Source: Struthidea cinerea (taxonomy: Eukaryota > Chordata > Aves > Passeriformes > Corcoracidae). From it: a stretch of 64,000 nucleotides of DNA. The notes beneath the pieces were generated by a model that saw nothing but the letters and a program-made list of their open reading frames with translations, was not told the origin of the DNA and did no database searches. Position numbers and translations under genes: made by a program. Of the stretch, positions 63,984-64,000 are shown in pieces. The first letter of the stretch is position 1, and every line of letters begins with the position of its first letter. The DNA is taken from NCBI GenBank assembly GCA_013397865.1, contig VZTI01001284.1, forward strand, positions 615,469 through 679,468, written 5' to 3'.

Positions 63984-64000
63984 TTTTTTTTTTTTTTTTT
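63984..64000. repeat. Poly-T tract at window end
   Basis: Seventeen T residues continue to the window edge, preceded by a pyrimidine-rich segment. It may be a simple repeat or the complement of a poly-A tail continuing outside the window. Confidence 0.85.

Overview
This is vertebrate nuclear DNA, most likely from a bird. The main evidence is a set of degraded CR1 (chicken repeat 1) non-LTR retrotransposon tails, three of which keep the diagnostic short terminal repeat of the type ATTCTRTGA. The general architecture also fits: an AT-rich, gene-poor background with two compact GC-rich CpG islands, each interrupted by an assembly gap. CR1 also occurs in crocodilians and turtles, so the assignment to birds is probable but not certain. 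Nothing prokaryotic is present: no operons, ribosome-binding sites, CRISPR arrays or insertion sequences.

Layout. Positions 1-27,200 are AT-rich non-coding DNA carrying three of the four CR1 fragments (6,948-7,088; 8,262-9,128; 20,215-20,375), an isolated CpG-dense patch (5,440-5,620), a perfect 37-bp palindrome (2,823-2,859) and several AT-rich blocks with homeodomain/POU/SOX-like motifs that resemble conserved non-coding elements. Positions 27,190-29,200 form CpG island 1 with a CpG-rich but AT-rich left shoulder and an 885-base gap. Positions 29,200-40,400 are non-coding, with a strong candidate regulatory block at 35,980-36,560. Positions 40,420-41,640 form CpG island 2 with a 231-base gap. 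Positions 41,640-64,000 are AT-rich DNA with a few candidate spliced exons on the + strand, simple repeats, one worn CR1 tail and a G-quadruplex-prone tract near 57.9 kb.

No protein-coding gene could be recognised with confidence. Nearly all open frames are short and behave like chance frames or sit inside repeats or gaps. The most economical reading is the 5' end or intronic/intergenic space of one or two CpG-island-promoted transcription units, possibly divergent (leftward from island 1, rightward from island 2), whose first exons may lie in the gaps. That reading is inference. It is supported only by the islands, by an impression of opposite A/T bias on the two sides, and by a handful of good-looking splice-site pairs.

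I did not find a convincing new biological system. The items most worth checking are the CpG-retaining block at 36.0-36.6 kb, the two perfect one-base-centre palindromes, the orphan CpG patch at 5.4 kb, and the candidate + strand exons at 45,488, 46,966 and 61,034.
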